A stretch of 15,280 nucleotides of DNA from CAZRZN01 sp964604565 (lineage in GTDB: Bacteria; Pseudomonadota; Alphaproteobacteria; Rhodobacterales; Rhodobacteraceae). Made by a program: the position numbers and the translations under genes. The stretch spans positions 1 to 15,280 of the forward strand of contig CAZRZN010000084.1 in assembly GCA_964604565.1 (NCBI GenBank), in the 5' to 3' direction. Shown here piece by piece: positions 1-7,241 of this stretch (the stretch's first letter is position 1; every line of letters begins with the position of its first letter). Below the pieces are notes generated by a model, which made no database searches, had not been told where the DNA came from, and saw only the letters and a program-made list of their open reading frames with translations.

Positions 1-286
1 CCCAGTCATCGACGATAGCGTTGCCGAAGCGATAAGCTTCGGTCTGCATGTATGGCACCCGCGCCGCGCGCCAAGCCGAACGGGCAGCTGCAAGCGCCTC
101 ATCCGACGGCGCTGCGAGAAAGGTGTCTACCGCGTCTTGCAGCCCCTTGGCCGTGACAACGCTGTCGGTGTATTTCGCGGCAGCGATGTCTGCATAGGTA
201 TCCAGCACGTCGGCCCTTTCGGCGGCATAGACGGGGAGTGCGGTCAGTGCCGTGGTTGCAAAGATCGCCAATAGCGTATGTTTCAT
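1..286 (-). CDS. imelysin-family (peptidase M75-like) iron-regulated periplasmic protein, N-terminal part
   Basis: The first 95 residues are visible; the gene runs off the left edge. A signal peptide is clear: MKH, then a hydrophobic stretch (LLAIFATTALTALPV) ending at YAA. The mature start is helical, with the segment AYRFGNAIVDDW near the edge, which matches my memory of imelysin / iron-regulated protein A-like proteins of roseobacters. Family members are periplasmic or outer-membrane-associated and linked to iron acquisition; the expected GxHxxE-type motif would lie outside the window. The start at 286 is supported by GAGAGGA overlapping the upstream gene's stop, about 11 nt before ATG. 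It follows the 171-aa gene by 15 nt and is probably the last visible cistron of the hemP operon. The family call rests on remembered similarity. Confidence 0.8.
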   Translation of the reverse strand, partial: MKHTLLAIFATTALTALPVYAAERADVLDTYADIAAAKYTDSVVTAKGLQDAVDTFLAAPSDEALAAARSAWRAARVPYMQTEAYRFGNAIVDDW

Positions 287-301
287 CAGGCGGATGTCCT
301 C

Positions 302-817
302 TCAGTGTTTGAAGGTTGTCTGCGCGGCTCCGACGGTCGGAACCTGCATGTGGTCCGGCACCCGCGAGAGGCGCAGAAAGACCTGACCGAGCCGCGTGGC
401 CAACTGCACGACGGACCATGCGGCGTGGCCCGCCATCAACGTACTGGCAAACAGCATCGCGTCCTCGTGGTCCTGACTGGCGGCTGCCGCGATCATGTTG
501 GCAAAGGCACTTTCGTCGCCACCAAAACACGTACATCCAAGACCATGACGCATGACCGGCCTGCGCGCGCTGTTCAGAAGCGTCGTCATCAAGGCGTCGA
601 AGTCCTCGACCGCGAGCGTTGCTTCGGCCTGTCCCATGACGAGGCAGAAATCCTTCGCGATGATCTCACGATCCGCTCCGCCTGCGCACCAAGCACGCAA
701 ATAGATGATCGCTGCAAGCTCGACCTGCGGCAGCTCATTGAGGATCCCGACCGGGGCTGCACCGCGGTGCGACGACACGGGCGGCGTCTCTCTGGGAATT
801 GCGAACCGCATCTTCAT
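302..817 (-). CDS. conserved hypothetical protein with Cys-x-Cys motif, hemP-linked
   Basis: A 171-aa protein of unknown function. No signal peptide or membrane segment is obvious, so it is probably cytoplasmic. It is Ala-rich and helical, with a distinctive central motif around residues 86-102 (RRPVMRHGLGCTCFGGDES) that places Cys95, Cys97 and His91 together; further Cys lie at 44 and 58. This cluster could bind metal or haem, which is inference only. The start was chosen at 817 because its ATGA overlaps the hemP stop codon, implying translational coupling. The same frame stays open to 1126, but that extension is low-complexity and lies under hemP and the 60-aa gene. A second ATG two codons in (811) is possible. 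The position between hemP and an imelysin gene suggests a role in haem/iron handling. Confidence 0.8.
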   Translation of the reverse strand: MKMRFAIPRETPPVSSHRGAAPVGILNELPQVELAAIIYLRAWCAGGADREIIAKDFCLVMGQAEATLAVEDFDALMTTLLNSARRPVMRHGLGCTCFGGDESAFANMIAAAASQDHEDAMLFASTLMAGHAAWSVVQLATRLGQVFLRLSRVPDHMQVPTVGAAQTTFKH

Positions 818-984
818 TTGGTGAGGATCAACTTGCCCGCGCGGGTGATGCGCAAAGTATAGACTTGACCATCCAGCACGATCCTTGCCTGGTTGCCCGC
901 CTCCGTCAGGTCGCGGGCATCGTAGGAAGGAAGCGTTTCGCGGGCCGGATCGCCCAGTGACGCAATCGCATTCATCGCGGTCAT
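814..984 (-). CDS. hemP: hemin uptake protein HemP
   Basis: A 56-aa protein with the diagnostic HemP C-terminus: an Arg-Ile-Val-Leu-Asp-Gly-Gln-Val-Tyr stretch followed by LRITRAGKLILTK as the final residues. HemP proteins are small cytoplasmic proteins encoded with haem-uptake systems; in other proteobacteria they are reported to promote haem-transporter gene expression. Here there is no TonB receptor or hmuTUV transporter in view. The start at 984 is preferred because its ATGA overlaps the stop of the upstream 60-aa gene; the alternative Met at 975 would give 53 aa. There is no strong Shine-Dalgarno, consistent with coupling. The downstream gene also starts by ATGA overlap with this stop codon. 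Confidence 0.88.
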   Translation of the reverse strand: MTAMNAIASLGDPARETLPSYDARDLTEAGNQARIVLDGQVYTLRITRAGKLILTK

Positions 985-1163
985 GGCAGTCGCGCCATGC
1001 GGTCGAGGACGTTTTCCAGCGACTGATCGCCGGCGAAGAACTCGCCCATGGCCAGCTGGACGAGTTCGCGCCCGCACAGTCCCGGATCGCTGGTCTGTTC
1101 GCCTCTGTTCTCGCAGTGCAGGACACGCGAAAACGTTTCTTTCGGGATGATCATTGCGGACAT
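981..1163 (-). CDS. small hypothetical protein, first gene of the hemP operon
   Basis: A 60-aa protein of no family I recognise. The sequence is mixed polar with two Cys (17 and 30) and an acidic/hydrophobic C-terminal helix (ELVQLAMGEFFAGDQSLENVLDRMARL). No signal peptide or membrane segment is seen. The start at 1163 is well supported by a perfect AGGAGGT seven nucleotides upstream, the strongest ribosome site in the locus; an upstream Met at 1226 has none. The gene ends in ATGA overlapping hemP, so it is almost certainly co-translated with it. Its leading position and strong ribosome site suggest it is a real gene and not a leader artefact. An iron/haem link is inferred only from the neighbours. 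Confidence 0.75.
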   Translation of the reverse strand: MSAMIIPKETFSRVLHCENRGEQTSDPGLCGRELVQLAMGEFFAGDQSLENVLDRMARLP

Positions 1164-1250
1164 CGGTGCACCTCCTAAGGCTATCCAATCCGGGCTGCCC
1201 GCAGGGTAGCTGGGATGATTTACCAAAACCCTACTGAAAAAGTCAGGTAT

Positions 1251-1256
1251 GTCAAC
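1251..1256 (-). promoter_or_regulatory. candidate -35 element of the hemP operon
   Basis: On the minus strand a perfect TTGACA lies 88-93 nt upstream of the 60-aa gene's start. No convincing -10 hexamer follows at 16-18 nt (best is TAGGGT), so the promoter call is weak. I could not confidently match an iron-responsive operator (Irr, RirA or Fur type) here. Confidence 0.3.
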
Positions 1257-1330
1257 AGAAGTAACTGACCAAATTACTATGCAATCCGTTCATTGGATCG
1301 TCGTGGATCATTGCGAGCCTTTGCATTTAA

Positions 1331-1771
1331 GAAGAAGTCCATGCAGGTGGCGCTGCGGATACAGGGGGCTTCTACACGGTCGCACCCACCGCGATGGATG
1401 GGTTAGCGCCAATAATTATCGTCCGGGCGCCCTGAATGTGGAAAGGATTGGCAATGGCGGCTACTTGACTGCCGGAACCTTGCGCCGCACGGGCCACGGT
1501 GCGCCGCTTGCCGGTCGCCGCATTCAGGTCTGGGCCGATACGACCGAAGGTCACAAACGACACGCACGCTCGTATGGCGCTTACGAACGCGGATGGCGTG
1601 TTCCGCATCGAAATGCCACAGATCGTGCCTGCCTTCGGCCAACCTCACGGGCATGTTGTCTACGATGCCGAATACGATGACGGTGGCTTCGAGACGATTT
1701 TCCTGCGGCCGGTGATGGCGCAGGCATCGGACACGAGCCTGCATGTACAGGTCGTCTTGCGCCTCGTCTGA
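1331..1771 (+). pseudogene. decayed intradiol-dioxygenase-like gene
   Basis: Protein similarity is spread over three frames. Segment A (from the stop at 1328 to about 1410) gives GGFYTVAPTAMDGLAP. After one lost base at 1410/1411, segment B (1411 to about 1578) continues with NNYRPGALNVERIGNGG and APLAGRRIQVWADTTEGH. After a further shift near 1577-1583, segment C reads TNADGVFRIEMPQIVPAFGQPHGH and ends at TGA 1769-1771. This order resembles periplasmic intradiol ring-cleavage dioxygenase-like proteins (an Arg-rich strand, then a Pro-His-Gly-His segment). The N-terminal export signal cannot be traced. At least two frameshifts make it a pseudogene unless they are assembly errors. The stop overlaps the next gene's ATG (TGATG), a remnant of an operon. 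The family name is moderately sure. Confidence 0.62.
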
Positions 1772-2353
1772 TGACGCGTATTCGAGGCGCGCTCGTATTG
1801 CCGGCACTGGCCCTGCAATCTCTGTGCCATTGGTCGCCGCGGCGCAAAGTACGCTGCTGCAATGGCGGGTGCCAGTCTGCATCATTGCCGGATTTTCCGG
1901 AATCGTCGGGCTGCCACTTATGCTTGTCCAGCCCTTGCTGATCATGAGTCTGATTTCGGGGGGCTGGCGCGGCGCATCCATATCTGGACCGGGGCGGGGT
2001 TGGTCCTCGCGGTGGTTGTCCATGTCGCGGGCCTGTTGATCAACAGCCCGCCCGACATCGTGGCTGTTCTGCTTTTCCGCTCACCGACGCCGTTTTCGGC
2101 CCGGGGTGCGTTGGCGATGTGAGCCCTCTTCGCAACAGCCATCCCTGCGGCTGTTAGAAAACGGCTTGAGCTTAGCATCTGGTGCCTCGAGCACAGCGCG
2201 ACGGCAATCGTTATCGTCACGGGGACGGTCGTTCACGCCTGTCTTATCCAGGGGTCGATGGAGGACGTAACGAAAGGGGCACTCTGTCTGCTGGTCCTGA
2301 GGGCGGGAGCATTGGCTTTGCGCCGCCGCCGGGTATGGCGGATGCTCCGCTGA
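1771..2353 (+). pseudogene. decayed ferric-reductase-like transmembrane protein
   Basis: Reassembling frames gives a protein of about 190 aa with several membrane helices. The start (MTRIRGALVLPALAL) is in one frame. After a base loss near 1810-1820 the next frame reads VPLVAAAQSTLLQWRVPV and IIAGFSGIVGLPLMLVQPLL. In the G run at 1958-1963 one G is missing; restoring it joins ISGG to LARRIHIWTGAGLVLAVVVH. At 2120-2122 a TGA interrupts where related proteins, as I recall them, have Trp. The frame then stays open through ATAIVIVTGTVVHACLIQG to a TGA at 2351-2353. The His residues in the membrane helices fit the haem-b ligands of the ferric reductase-like family. Two frameshifts and a nonsense codon mark decay. 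It overlaps the preceding pseudogene, so the pair was probably once co-transcribed. Confidence 0.75.
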
Positions 2354-2439
2354 CTGCTGAGAGATCTGCTGCCATGTGAGAGGGGGCGTTTGTCGAGATA
2401 TGCCTCGAAAGAAAGAAGCAAGCTCCACCTCGATAGCTG

Positions 2440-2787
2440 AGCAGGTCCATGCTCCCGCAGGATCCGCGCACGGATGCTTTGAAAGGTCCCGGCCCGGGTT
2501 AACGCCTCGGCAGCGACCGCGGTGCCCATGGCCTGTTCGGTGATCCGTTCCACCCGGCGGATCAATTCGGTCGCGCCGCGGCGCGAAAAAGGTCATCAGA
2601 AGGATACGACGCGGATCGCAGCCGTTGACCGGCAGGTGCGCCACACGATGGGCCAAGGTGTTCGTCTTGCCCGACCCGGCCCCGCGATCACCAGCGATGG
2701 CGGCTGCAGTGCGTCACCGGGCACATCGAATTCCACCGCAGCCCGCTGGTTGTCTTTCAGCTTGTCGAGATAACCCGCCTCTGCCAC
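2440..2787 (-). pseudogene. 5' remnant of a UvrD/Rep-type ATP-dependent DNA helicase
   Basis: A GTG start at 2787 with GAGGA eight nucleotides upstream opens MAEAGYLDKLKDNQRAAVEF, then ALQPPSLVIAG, the usual superfamily-1 helicase N-terminus. The Walker A motif (expected AGxGSGKT) is broken by one missing G near 2674-2682; shifting frame restores GSGKTNTLAHRVAHL and DPRRILLMTF. A T5 run near 2588-2592 then has one extra T; correcting it restores SRRGATELIRRVERIT, then EALTRAGTFQSIRARILREH. Similarity stops near 2440, so roughly five-sixths of a normal 650-750-aa enzyme is gone and the remnant abuts the ferric-reductase pseudogene. Loss of the C-terminal motor domain rules out activity even if both indels were sequencing errors. 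Confidence 0.85.
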
Positions 2788-2885
2788 GCACTGTCCTCTT
2801 TTTCGGTTCCTGCATCAAAGGGTAGCCCGGGGGAGAACAGAATTTGAGCTTCAGTGTTCCGGGTGCGTGCCGACCGAACCGGGGT

Positions 2886-3512
2886 TCAATCTTTTTCGAC
2901 AGGGATCAGAACCTCGTTGCGGCGATAGGGGGGCAGCGTCCACGGCGGGTTGTAGCCTGCGACTTCTGCCGGACCCGCTGGCGTCAGGTCCTTACGCGCC
3001 ATCCAGTTCCGAAGGCGGGCTTCCTCGGCCGATACGCTGCCGCGCATCGAACCGGAATAACGCACCACCGCCACCCGGCGCGGCGGGATCGTTGCGAGGG
3101 AAACGCGCGGATCGGCCGGCACCGGCGCGGTCTGAGCGGTCATCGCGTCGGGCAGGACAAAAAGCATCTCGCGCGCCTCATCCCGGCTTTGCAGGACCGG
3201 CGCGGTCATGGCGATCTCGGTGCCATCCGCGGTGTCGGTGTTCAGGACAGGGGTCGTCATGGCGATGTCCCGCGCGCCGCTGTTGGCCCCCGAGATGTAT
3301 TTGAAAAGACGCCCGAAGGCCGCGCGGGAGCCATCGGCCGTCGGAGTTTTGACCACGACCAATGCGCCGTAGTCCCGCAGTTCGAAGGGCGCCTCGGCGA
3401 GCATCACGCCATAGCCGGGTTCCGGCACCGCCGCGGTTCCGAAAACGGAACAGGCGGTCACACTCAGAAGCCCGGCAAAAGACCCTATGGCCCGGATCGC
3501 GCGTGAGAACAT
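2886..3512 (-). CDS. SOUL-family haem-binding lipoprotein
   Basis: A complete 208-aa protein. The N-terminus is a lipoprotein signal: MFSRAIRAIGSFAGLL followed by the lipobox VTAC with Cys21, so the mature protein should be lipid-anchored in the periplasm. From about residue 37 the SOUL/HBP fold follows, shown by FELRDYGALVVVKT, GRLFKYISGAN, and the paired signatures IAMTTPVL and IAMTAPVL, ending in the typical PPWTLPPYRRNEVLIPV. SOUL proteins bind haem or porphyrin; in bacteria the physiological role is poorly defined. AGGGA lies seven nucleotides before the ATG. It sits 57 nt downstream of the DUF2177 gene on the same strand and probably shares its transcript. A haem-binding lipoprotein near a hemP locus is thematically consistent, but the two are separated by the pseudogene zone. 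Confidence 0.9.
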   Translation of the reverse strand: MFSRAIRAIGSFAGLLSVTACSVFGTAAVPEPGYGVMLAEAPFELRDYGALVVVKTPTADGSRAAFGRLFKYISGANSGARDIAMTTPVLNTDTADGTEIAMTAPVLQSRDEAREMLFVLPDAMTAQTAPVPADPRVSLATIPPRRVAVVRYSGSMRGSVSAEEARLRNWMARKDLTPAGPAEVAGYNPPWTLPPYRRNEVLIPVEKD

Positions 3513-3569
3513 CCATGTATCCCTGAATCTTGCCGTGACTGGAGCAGTGTGATTGCGCTCGACCGTGTG

Positions 3570-3962
3570 TCAGCCCTGAACATACATCATGATCATGACG
3601 CCCGCCCAGGCGGAAAAGCCCGTCAGAACCGCGCCCCAGATCGTATCGGTGGCGACCATCGTCCATGACCAGTTCTTCATGATCGACATCGAGGTGAATT
3701 CATAGGTGCCATAGGCCATCGCGCCGATAATGGCCCCATGCAGCGCAGCGCGCTCCGGTGCCGCATCGCGCAGCGCAGGGGCCGAGACAAGGAACACGAG
3801 GCCGGCCACATAGGCCAGGTAAAACAAGCCCGCCGGGGCCATCATCGGACTATCCCGCATTGTGTCCCCCAGATGCCGGGTAAACAGCGGTTTCATCACA
3901 AGGGTCAACATGACCACATCGATGAGAAGAAAGAGAACGGCGGTAATTGCGTAAAGGGTCAC
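3570..3962 (-). CDS. DUF2177-family integral membrane protein
   Basis: A 130-aa hydrophobic protein with about four membrane helices: residues 3-24, 43-62, 75-90 and 106-127. The family-typical features are an early LFLLIDVVML helix, the LGDTMRDSPMMAPAGLFYLAYV segment, the GAMAYGTYEFTSMSIMKNW stretch and a final WGAVLTGFSAW helix. Function is unknown for the family. The start is a GTG at 3962 with GGAGGT only about four nucleotides upstream, which is close but the only good site. It reads toward the SOUL gene 57 nt downstream, and the pairing of DUF2177 with a SOUL lipoprotein suggests a small envelope operon. The upstream side is a 369-nt gap. Confidence 0.9.
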   Translation of the reverse strand: MTLYAITAVLFLLIDVVMLTLVMKPLFTRHLGDTMRDSPMMAPAGLFYLAYVAGLVFLVSAPALRDAAPERAALHGAIIGAMAYGTYEFTSMSIMKNWSWTMVATDTIWGAVLTGFSAWAGVMIMMYVQG

Positions 3963-4331
3963 TTGACCTCCGAATTTGCGTGGCTAAGGCAAAGGATAGC
4001 GCGAAGCCTGCGATTGCCCATGACCGCGAAGTGTCCGAGAGCCCAAATTCGCGCAGCGGGTTGCAGATCATGCTGGTTCTCTGCGTTCGCGTCCTGAGGG
4101 CCAGATGGCCGGCGGTTCTTCTGTCTTGTCCCGGACAACGTATGGCACCGTGCCGACCTTGCCGGAGCCTGATCGAAGTCGAGTATGCGGCCGACAGGCA
4201 AGTGTCCGCAGTTTCGTCGTGTTTGGCTTTTGCTCTTGCATGGCCGGATGTTTCCGATCTGCCCGAGCAGGCCCAACTGGGAGCGGAGTTGGTCGACCGT
4301 GGACTGGCCATTCTGGCCAGACCTCTTTTCC
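3963..4331. other. intergenic gap without a recognisable gene
   Basis: This stretch lies between the start of the DUF2177 gene and the end of dctM. Open frames exist on both strands but are Arg/Ser/Pro-rich, overlap each other, and match nothing I recognise. It should hold the promoter of the DUF2177-SOUL pair and the 3' end of the TRAP transcript, including the hairpin at 4304-4320. No clear -10/-35 pair was found. Confidence 0.5.
4304..4320. terminator. possible 3' hairpin of the dctPQM transcript
   Basis: CTGGCCA and TGGCCAG form a perfect 7-bp stem with a 3-nt loop, 11 nt beyond the dctM stop codon. On the minus strand no U-run follows, so it would be a weak intrinsic terminator or an RNA-end stabiliser. 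On the plus strand ACCTCTTTTCC follows, but there is no plus-strand gene to end here. Confidence 0.35.
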
Positions 4332-5633
4332 TCAGACGAAACCCGGCAACCATGTCGCCAGCCAAGGGGCTGCGGACAGGATCAGCATCCCCACCACAAA
4401 CAGCCCAACAAAGGCCCAGGAGGCCTGGAACAATTCGGACATGCTTACGCCCTGGGCGGCGCCCCGGAAGGCAAACATCGCGTAACCGAAGGGGGGCGTG
4501 ATCCCCCCGACCGTCACGTTCAGCAGCATCATCATCCAGAACCAGAGCGGGTCGATCTGCAACAGCGTGATGACCGGCAGGTAAATCGGGATCACGATCA
4601 GCATGACAGCCACCTGGTCCACGAACATGCAGAAGGCGAAGACAATCAGCATCATCGCCAGCACCATCAGCCCCGGCGACAAATCAAGCGCCGTGACCAG
4701 GGCGGTGATCTGCCGGCTGGCGCCGCTGATTGCAAGCAACTGGCTGAACAGGGTGGAGGATGCCATGATGATCAGGATCATCGCCGTCATCAAGGCCGCC
4801 GCGCGCAGCGCATCCGTCAGGAGGTTGACCGTCAGCTTGCGGAACATCCCCGCAATGACCAGTGCGCCGGTGACACCGATTGCGGCGCTTTCCGACGGAG
4901 TGGCGATCCCCATGAGGATCAACCCCAGCACCAGAACGATCAGGCCGAAGAAAGGCAGGCAAAAGAGGATGGCCCGGCCGATCGGCAGGGCGCGCGCAGG
5001 TCCGGTGCTTTCGGGGGCGAGGGCCGGGTTCAGCCGGATGCGGAGCATGGCGTAGCCGATGAACAGGCCCGCCAGCATCAGCCCCGGCAGCACACCTGCC
5101 ACCAGCAGCCCGGCAACCGATACATTGGCCAGAGTGGCGATGATGATCACCAGCACGCTCGGCGGGATCACGGGGGCAAGGCTGGCACCCCCCAGGATCA
5201 TGCCCATGGAAAGACGTCGGTCATAGCCGCGCGCGACCATGCCGGGAAAGATTGTCCGTGCCATCATCGCGGCGACCGCCATGTTGGAACCTGACAAGGC
5301 GCCGAAGATTGCCGACAGGATTCCCGCCAACACGTATTGCCGCCCCTTCACACTCCCGATGAAGCGGTCAACCGCCTCGAAGATCCGCTCTGTCGCGCCG
5401 GAGCGGAACAGGATTTCCCCCATCAGCACAAACAGCGGAATTGCGGTCAGCTGTCCGTTCGTCGTCGTGGCGAACATTGAGTTGATCAGCATCGGGAACG
5501 CCGGAGCGCCAAGCATTGCCCAGATCCCGATCAGGTTCACCGCCAGAAACGCAAGGAAGATCGGGATGCCGGAGACGAACAGCCCGAGGATCAGCGTCGC
5601 CGCGGCAACCAATGCAGCTGGGCCCGCGATCAT
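4332..5633 (-). CDS. dctM: TRAP transporter large permease (DctM-type)
   Basis: A complete 433-aa membrane protein with about twelve predicted helices. It belongs to the DctM subfamily, the ion-coupled channel subunit of tripartite ATP-independent periplasmic transporters, acting in the inner membrane. Diagnostic stretches are AIPLFVLMGEILFRSG (about 65-80), GALSGSNMAVAAMM, the GGASLAPVIPPSVLVII segment around 150-165, GIATPSESAAIGVTGAL near 265-280, and VGGITPPFGYAMF near 370-385. Length is normal (usually 425-440 aa). The ATG overlaps the dctQ stop as ATGA, with GAGG seven nucleotides upstream, so translation is coupled. It is last in the dctP-dctQ-dctM order. Specificity is set by dctP, not by this protein. 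Confidence 0.95.
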   Translation of the reverse strand: MIAGPAALVAAATLILGLFVSGIPIFLAFLAVNLIGIWAMLGAPAFPMLINSMFATTTNGQLTAIPLFVLMGEILFRSGATERIFEAVDRFIGSVKGRQYVLAGILSAIFGALSGSNMAVAAMMARTIFPGMVARGYDRRLSMGMILGGASLAPVIPPSVLVIIIATLANVSVAGLLVAGVLPGLMLAGLFIGYAMLRIRLNPALAPESTGPARALPIGRAILFCLPFFGLIVLVLGLILMGIATPSESAAIGVTGALVIAGMFRKLTVNLLTDALRAAALMTAMILIIMASSTLFSQLLAISGASRQITALVTALDLSPGLMVLAMMLIVFAFCMFVDQVAVMLIVIPIYLPVITLLQIDPLWFWMMMLLNVTVGGITPPFGYAMFAFRGAAQGVSMSELFQASWAFVGLFVVGMLILSAAPWLATWLPGFV

Positions 5634-6172
5634 GCGCGCGCCTCGCGCGTGAATCGGGCGCTGTCAGACATTGCCAGCCGCAGGAATTGCAGCGCGGCCA
5701 GCGCAAGCCCCCAGACCATCCATCCCGAGATGGCCGCCTTGGGAACCGGGACGGCCGCCATCATCCGCACACCGCGTTCCATTTGGCGCAGCGTCTCCTC
5801 TGCCGCAATCAAGGCCAGAATGATGCAGATCATCGCTCCCAGGCCCGCGATTGCAATGGCCGCGAGTTTTTGGGCGGACAGGGGAAGTTTCTCCAGAAGG
5901 ACGGTGACCGCGACGTGGCCGCCGTCGCGCGTGAGGCGCGGCATGGCGGCAAAGCTCGCAACAAGCAGGAAATACGACACGAACTCAGCAGACCAACGGG
6001 TCGGGCTGTCGAACCCGTATCGCAGGACGACTTCGACATTGTAGGCGAGAAAGATGGCCGCCAGCGCCGCCATGGCGATCCAGAGACTGGCGTCCGTCAC
6101 CCGGTCCAGCACGCTGACGATCACGGGCGTCCGGCCCCGACGGCGAGGGATGTCGGGGCCGGAGCCGTTCAT
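5630..6172 (-). CDS. dctQ: TRAP transporter small permease (DctQ-type)
   Basis: A 180-aa inner-membrane protein with four predicted helices (about 32-50, 65-80, 103-127 and 147-167) after a basic cytoplasmic N-terminus. The segment NVEVVLRYGFDSPTRWSAEF is the usual DctQ signature (family form R-Y-x-F-x-x-x-x-x-W-x-E-E), here with Ala before the Glu, followed by DGGHVAVTVLLEKLP. DctQ joins DctM to form the membrane domain that receives substrate from DctP. Both ends overlap neighbours by ATGA: its ATG with the dctP stop and its stop with the dctM start. No separate Shine-Dalgarno was seen at its start, so expression depends on coupling. Confidence 0.93.
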   Translation of the reverse strand: MNGSGPDIPRRRGRTPVIVSVLDRVTDASLWIAMAALAAIFLAYNVEVVLRYGFDSPTRWSAEFVSYFLLVASFAAMPRLTRDGGHVAVTVLLEKLPLSAQKLAAIAIAGLGAMICIILALIAAEETLRQMERGVRMMAAVPVPKAAISGWMVWGLALAALQFLRLAMSDSARFTREARA

Positions 6173-7170
6173 TCCGTCAGGCCCGCGTCCAGCGCGACGG
6201 CGCGCAGACCGGCCGCCGCATCGCCGCAGCAGTCCCCTGCAAGGCCCCAGATGCTGGAGACAAAGGCCGTCTGCACCTTTTCAGCCATTTCGGGGCTCAG
6301 CGTTTCCACGCCAACACCAAGTTCTGCCAGCTTCATGTCCTCCTCGGCCTGTATCGCGTTGCCGATCCACGGCATTTGAAGTTCGGTCAGTTCACCGGCC
6401 TCCAGCAGGATATCCTGCGTTTCGGGGGACAATCCATTCCACACGTCGAGATTCACGAAAACAGGCTGCGTGGCCGCGCCGAATGTCGGGCGTAGACGGT
6501 AATCAGCGACCTCGTAGTGCTTCATGCTGACCATGCCGGCAGCCGGCCAGCCCGCACCTTCGACGATGCCGGTCTGCAGGGCTGAATAGATCTCCGACCC
6601 CGGCAGGACGACGGGTTCCGCGCCCAAGGCCTCGATCACGCCGAAATAGGTTGGCGTGCCGCGCACCTTGCGTCCGGCAAGGTCACCGTTCTCGGACAGA
6701 GGTTCCGTGGTGAAAAGGTGGTAGCCCTCCATGCTCACGGACATCATGGCGACCATCTTCAGGTTGTGGGTGTCCTGGTAGAATTGGTCCACATAGTCCC
6801 AGACGCCGGACTCGCGGCGCGCGATGGGATCGACGTCGATCGCATCGACTGCCAGCGCCAGCCCACCGTCGCCCGCATGAAACACCGGGTGGGTGTATAG
6901 CGCGTCGAACACGCCTGTGGAGACAGGGGCGAGCTGTTCAAAGATCGGCACGGCCTCGGGTCCGAAGACGGTGAATGTCACCGCGCCATCGCCGATTTCG
7001 GTCACGTTATCCATGAATTGCTGTAGCACCGTGTAAGTCGGCAACTGGGAGGTGTCGAAGCTTGACAGCACGCGGATGTCTTCGGCTGCGACCGGCGTGG
7101 CGACGGCCATGCCGCCGAAAGCGAGCGCGCCAAGCGTGGCGCGGACGGTCCATTGGGCATCGAGAGGCAT
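6169..7170 (-). CDS. dctP: TRAP transporter periplasmic substrate-binding protein (DctP-type)
   Basis: A 333-aa protein. A Sec signal peptide spans about residues 1-29 (hydrophobic ATLGALAFGGMAVA, likely cleavage after PVAA before EDIR). The mature part has the DctP/TAXI-like fold signatures: LAGRKVRGTPTYFGVIEALG at 165-183, with Arg170 matching the conserved carboxylate-binding Arg of the family, and SALQTGIVEGAGWPAAG at 197-212. A Cys-Cys pair at 314-315 near the C-terminus is unusual. The conserved Arg implies a carboxylate-bearing ligand, but the ligand itself cannot be read. AGGA lies about 8 nt before ATG. It is first in the dctPQM operon; a palindromic operator candidate lies 72 nt upstream, in the region shared with the divergent amidase. 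Confidence 0.93.
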   Translation of the reverse strand: MPLDAQWTVRATLGALAFGGMAVATPVAAEDIRVLSSFDTSQLPTYTVLQQFMDNVTEIGDGAVTFTVFGPEAVPIFEQLAPVSTGVFDALYTHPVFHAGDGGLALAVDAIDVDPIARRESGVWDYVDQFYQDTHNLKMVAMMSVSMEGYHLFTTEPLSENGDLAGRKVRGTPTYFGVIEALGAEPVVLPGSEIYSALQTGIVEGAGWPAAGMVSMKHYEVADYRLRPTFGAATQPVFVNLDVWNGLSPETQDILLEAGELTELQMPWIGNAIQAEEDMKLAELGVGVETLSPEMAEKVQTAFVSSIWGLAGDCCGDAAAGLRAVALDAGLTE

Positions 7171-7241
7171 CTGTTTTTCCTAACTGGAGCCGCGTCCGGG
7201 GCGGCGGTGAAGTTGCGGGGCGACCGACTCCGGTTCGCCAT

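Noticed and set aside
817..1126. N-terminal extension of the 171-aa gene up to 1126
   Set aside because: The extension reads through hemP and the 60-aa gene in another frame, is Ser/Trp/Arg-rich and has no ribosome site; the ATGA overlap with hemP gives a better start at 817.
4185..5294. Long open frame of 369 codons on the plus strand across dctM
   Set aside because: It is antisense to an unmistakable DctM permease, and is dominated by His/Gln/Asp/Arg with no domain, as expected for the reverse of a GC-rich membrane gene.
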